From: Rhodanobacter sp. AS-Z3
GTDB taxonomy: Bacteria; Pseudomonadota; Gammaproteobacteria; Xanthomonadales; Rhodanobacteraceae
Direction: 5' to 3'
NCBI RefSeq assembly: GCF_029224025.1
Contig: NZ_CP119392.1
Location: 3,929,001-3,993,000, forward strand
DNA length: 64,000 bases
Notes under the pieces: generated by a model
What the model saw: the letters and a program-made list of their open reading frames with translations, nothing else
What the model was told of the DNA's origin: nothing
Databases searched by the model: none
Translations under genes and position numbers: made by a program
Shown here: positions 63,493 through 64,000 of the stretch, one piece after another
Layout: every line of letters starts with the position of its first letter
How positions within the stretch are numbered: position 1 is the stretch's first letter

Positions 63493-64000
63493 CTACTTCC
63501 GCTTGAACAGCGACTTGAACCACGCGCTGGCCGCGACCAGACCGGCCAGCACGAACTTCCAGGCCGCCACCAGGAAGCCGCCGATCACACTGAACAAGCC
63601 CTTCTTCGCCGCCACCGCTGCTGCACCGCCGGTGATCAGCGCCGCCAGACCATAGGCGGCCACGTGATCACCGGGTTGATACTCCGCATACGACTCGCCG
63701 GAGACGTATTCGAAACCTTTCACCCGCCGCTTGAAGTCCATGATGGACGTGGCCAGCGTTGCCGGGTCAGTGACCATCACCACGCTCATCACGCCGTGAC
63801 GTCCCAGCAGGCGGGCGTTGTAGTTCACCACTTTCTCGTGGGTGCTCTGGTCTTCGCCAAGTATCGACCAGGTCAGCGACTTCAACTGGGTGTCGTATTC
63901 GGGCCGTGCGCTCCAGCCAAGAATGCTCATTTCGCCCCAGCCACGCGCGCGCCGTTCTTTATTGGCTGCTGCGGTGCCTTCGCGGATATTGGCGAGGATG
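63493..64000 (-). CDS. DUF2167 family membrane protein (5' end outside window)
   Basis: The frame is open from the right edge to the stop at 63493, 169 codons seen. Conserved DUF2167 features: MSILGWSARPEYDTQLKSLT, VNYNARLLGRHGVMSVVMV and YQPGDHVAAYGLAALITGG, ending in a TM helix and a basic KSLFKRK tail. The internal ATG at 63930 is not the start, since RRARGWGEM upstream is also conserved. Function unknown; an inner-membrane protein. Confidence 0.88.
   Translation of the reverse strand, partial: ILANIREGTAAANKERRARGWGEMSILGWSARPEYDTQLKSLTWSILGEDQSTHEKVVNYNARLLGRHGVMSVVMVTDPATLATSIMDFKRRVKGFEYVSGESYAEYQPGDHVAAYGLAALITGGAAAVAAKKGLFSVIGGFLVAAWKFVLAGLVAASAWFKSLFKRK

Overview
The window is GC-rich, densely coded DNA from a gammaproteobacterium. 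Gene content points to the Xanthomonadales/Lysobacterales, most likely a Rhodanobacter- or Dyella-like member of the Rhodanobacteraceae. The pointers are a birA-coaX-SPOR block, a long tryptophanyl-tRNA synthetase with a C-terminal extension, a carboxypeptidase-regulatory-type TonB receptor, and many secreted or lipoprotein peptidases. This placement is inference. I saw no phage, insertion sequence, CRISPR array or rRNA; one tRNA gene is present.

Layout. 1-17.8 kb is mostly housekeeping: DUF6348 (cut by the window edge), a YgjP-like zinc peptidase, a DUF5916 outer-surface protein, trpS, arginase, tRNA-Thr(TGT), a SPOR protein, coaX, birA, mtfA, a PhoP/PhoQ-type two-component system with a PepSY protein, dusA, ferredoxin-NADP reductase, DUF456 and a hemolysin-III-type membrane protein. 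18.3-22.6 kb holds a TonB-like protein, then a cysteine-dioxygenase-like cupin, an FAD/NAD(P) protein and a cardiolipin synthase.

22.7-38.9 kb is the most striking part. It has a TonB-dependent receptor, a PAS-AraC regulator, and a tightly overlapping operon for hydroxyproline catabolism: 4-hydroxyproline epimerase, a three-subunit D-hydroxyproline dehydrogenase, a DHDPS-family deaminase and 2-oxoglutarate semialdehyde dehydrogenase. The operon continues into an Xaa-Pro-type M24 peptidase and a DUF885 peptidase. A convergent gene encodes a secreted M9 collagenase. Read together this is a candidate collagen-to-2-oxoglutarate island: secreted collagenase, outer-membrane uptake, peptide trimming, then conversion of hydroxyproline to 2-oxoglutarate. 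No inner-membrane permease is visible in it. A perfect 8+8 bp dyad lies in the divergent AraC/operon promoter region.

39-46.5 kb carries nicotinamidase, small proteins, an orphan PIN protein, and a module of three secreted proteins (unknown small protein, MauG/CcpA-like di-heme protein, PD40 propeller) divergent from a CadC-like TPR regulator. The di-heme gene sits between two 181-bp direct repeats. Each repeat carries the end of the small gene, the ribosome binding site and an 18-residue signal-peptide start. Recombination between them would remove the di-heme gene cleanly.

46.7-64 kb returns to mixed chromosomal genes: HAD hydrolase, TrmO, an HMA-like protein behind an FNR-like palindrome, a META/DUF4377 lipoprotein, M3 and M14 peptidases, an ASCH protein, DUF3016, a GAF-PAS-GGDEF cyclase, a CHRD protein, thiopurine methyltransferase, a short Hsp70-like protein facing a membrane J-domain protein, and a cut DUF2167 gene. 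Two genes lack a usable in-frame start where one is expected (the histidine kinase near 13.4 kb and a DUF4087 gene near 53.8 kb), so either real frameshifts or base errors are possible there.
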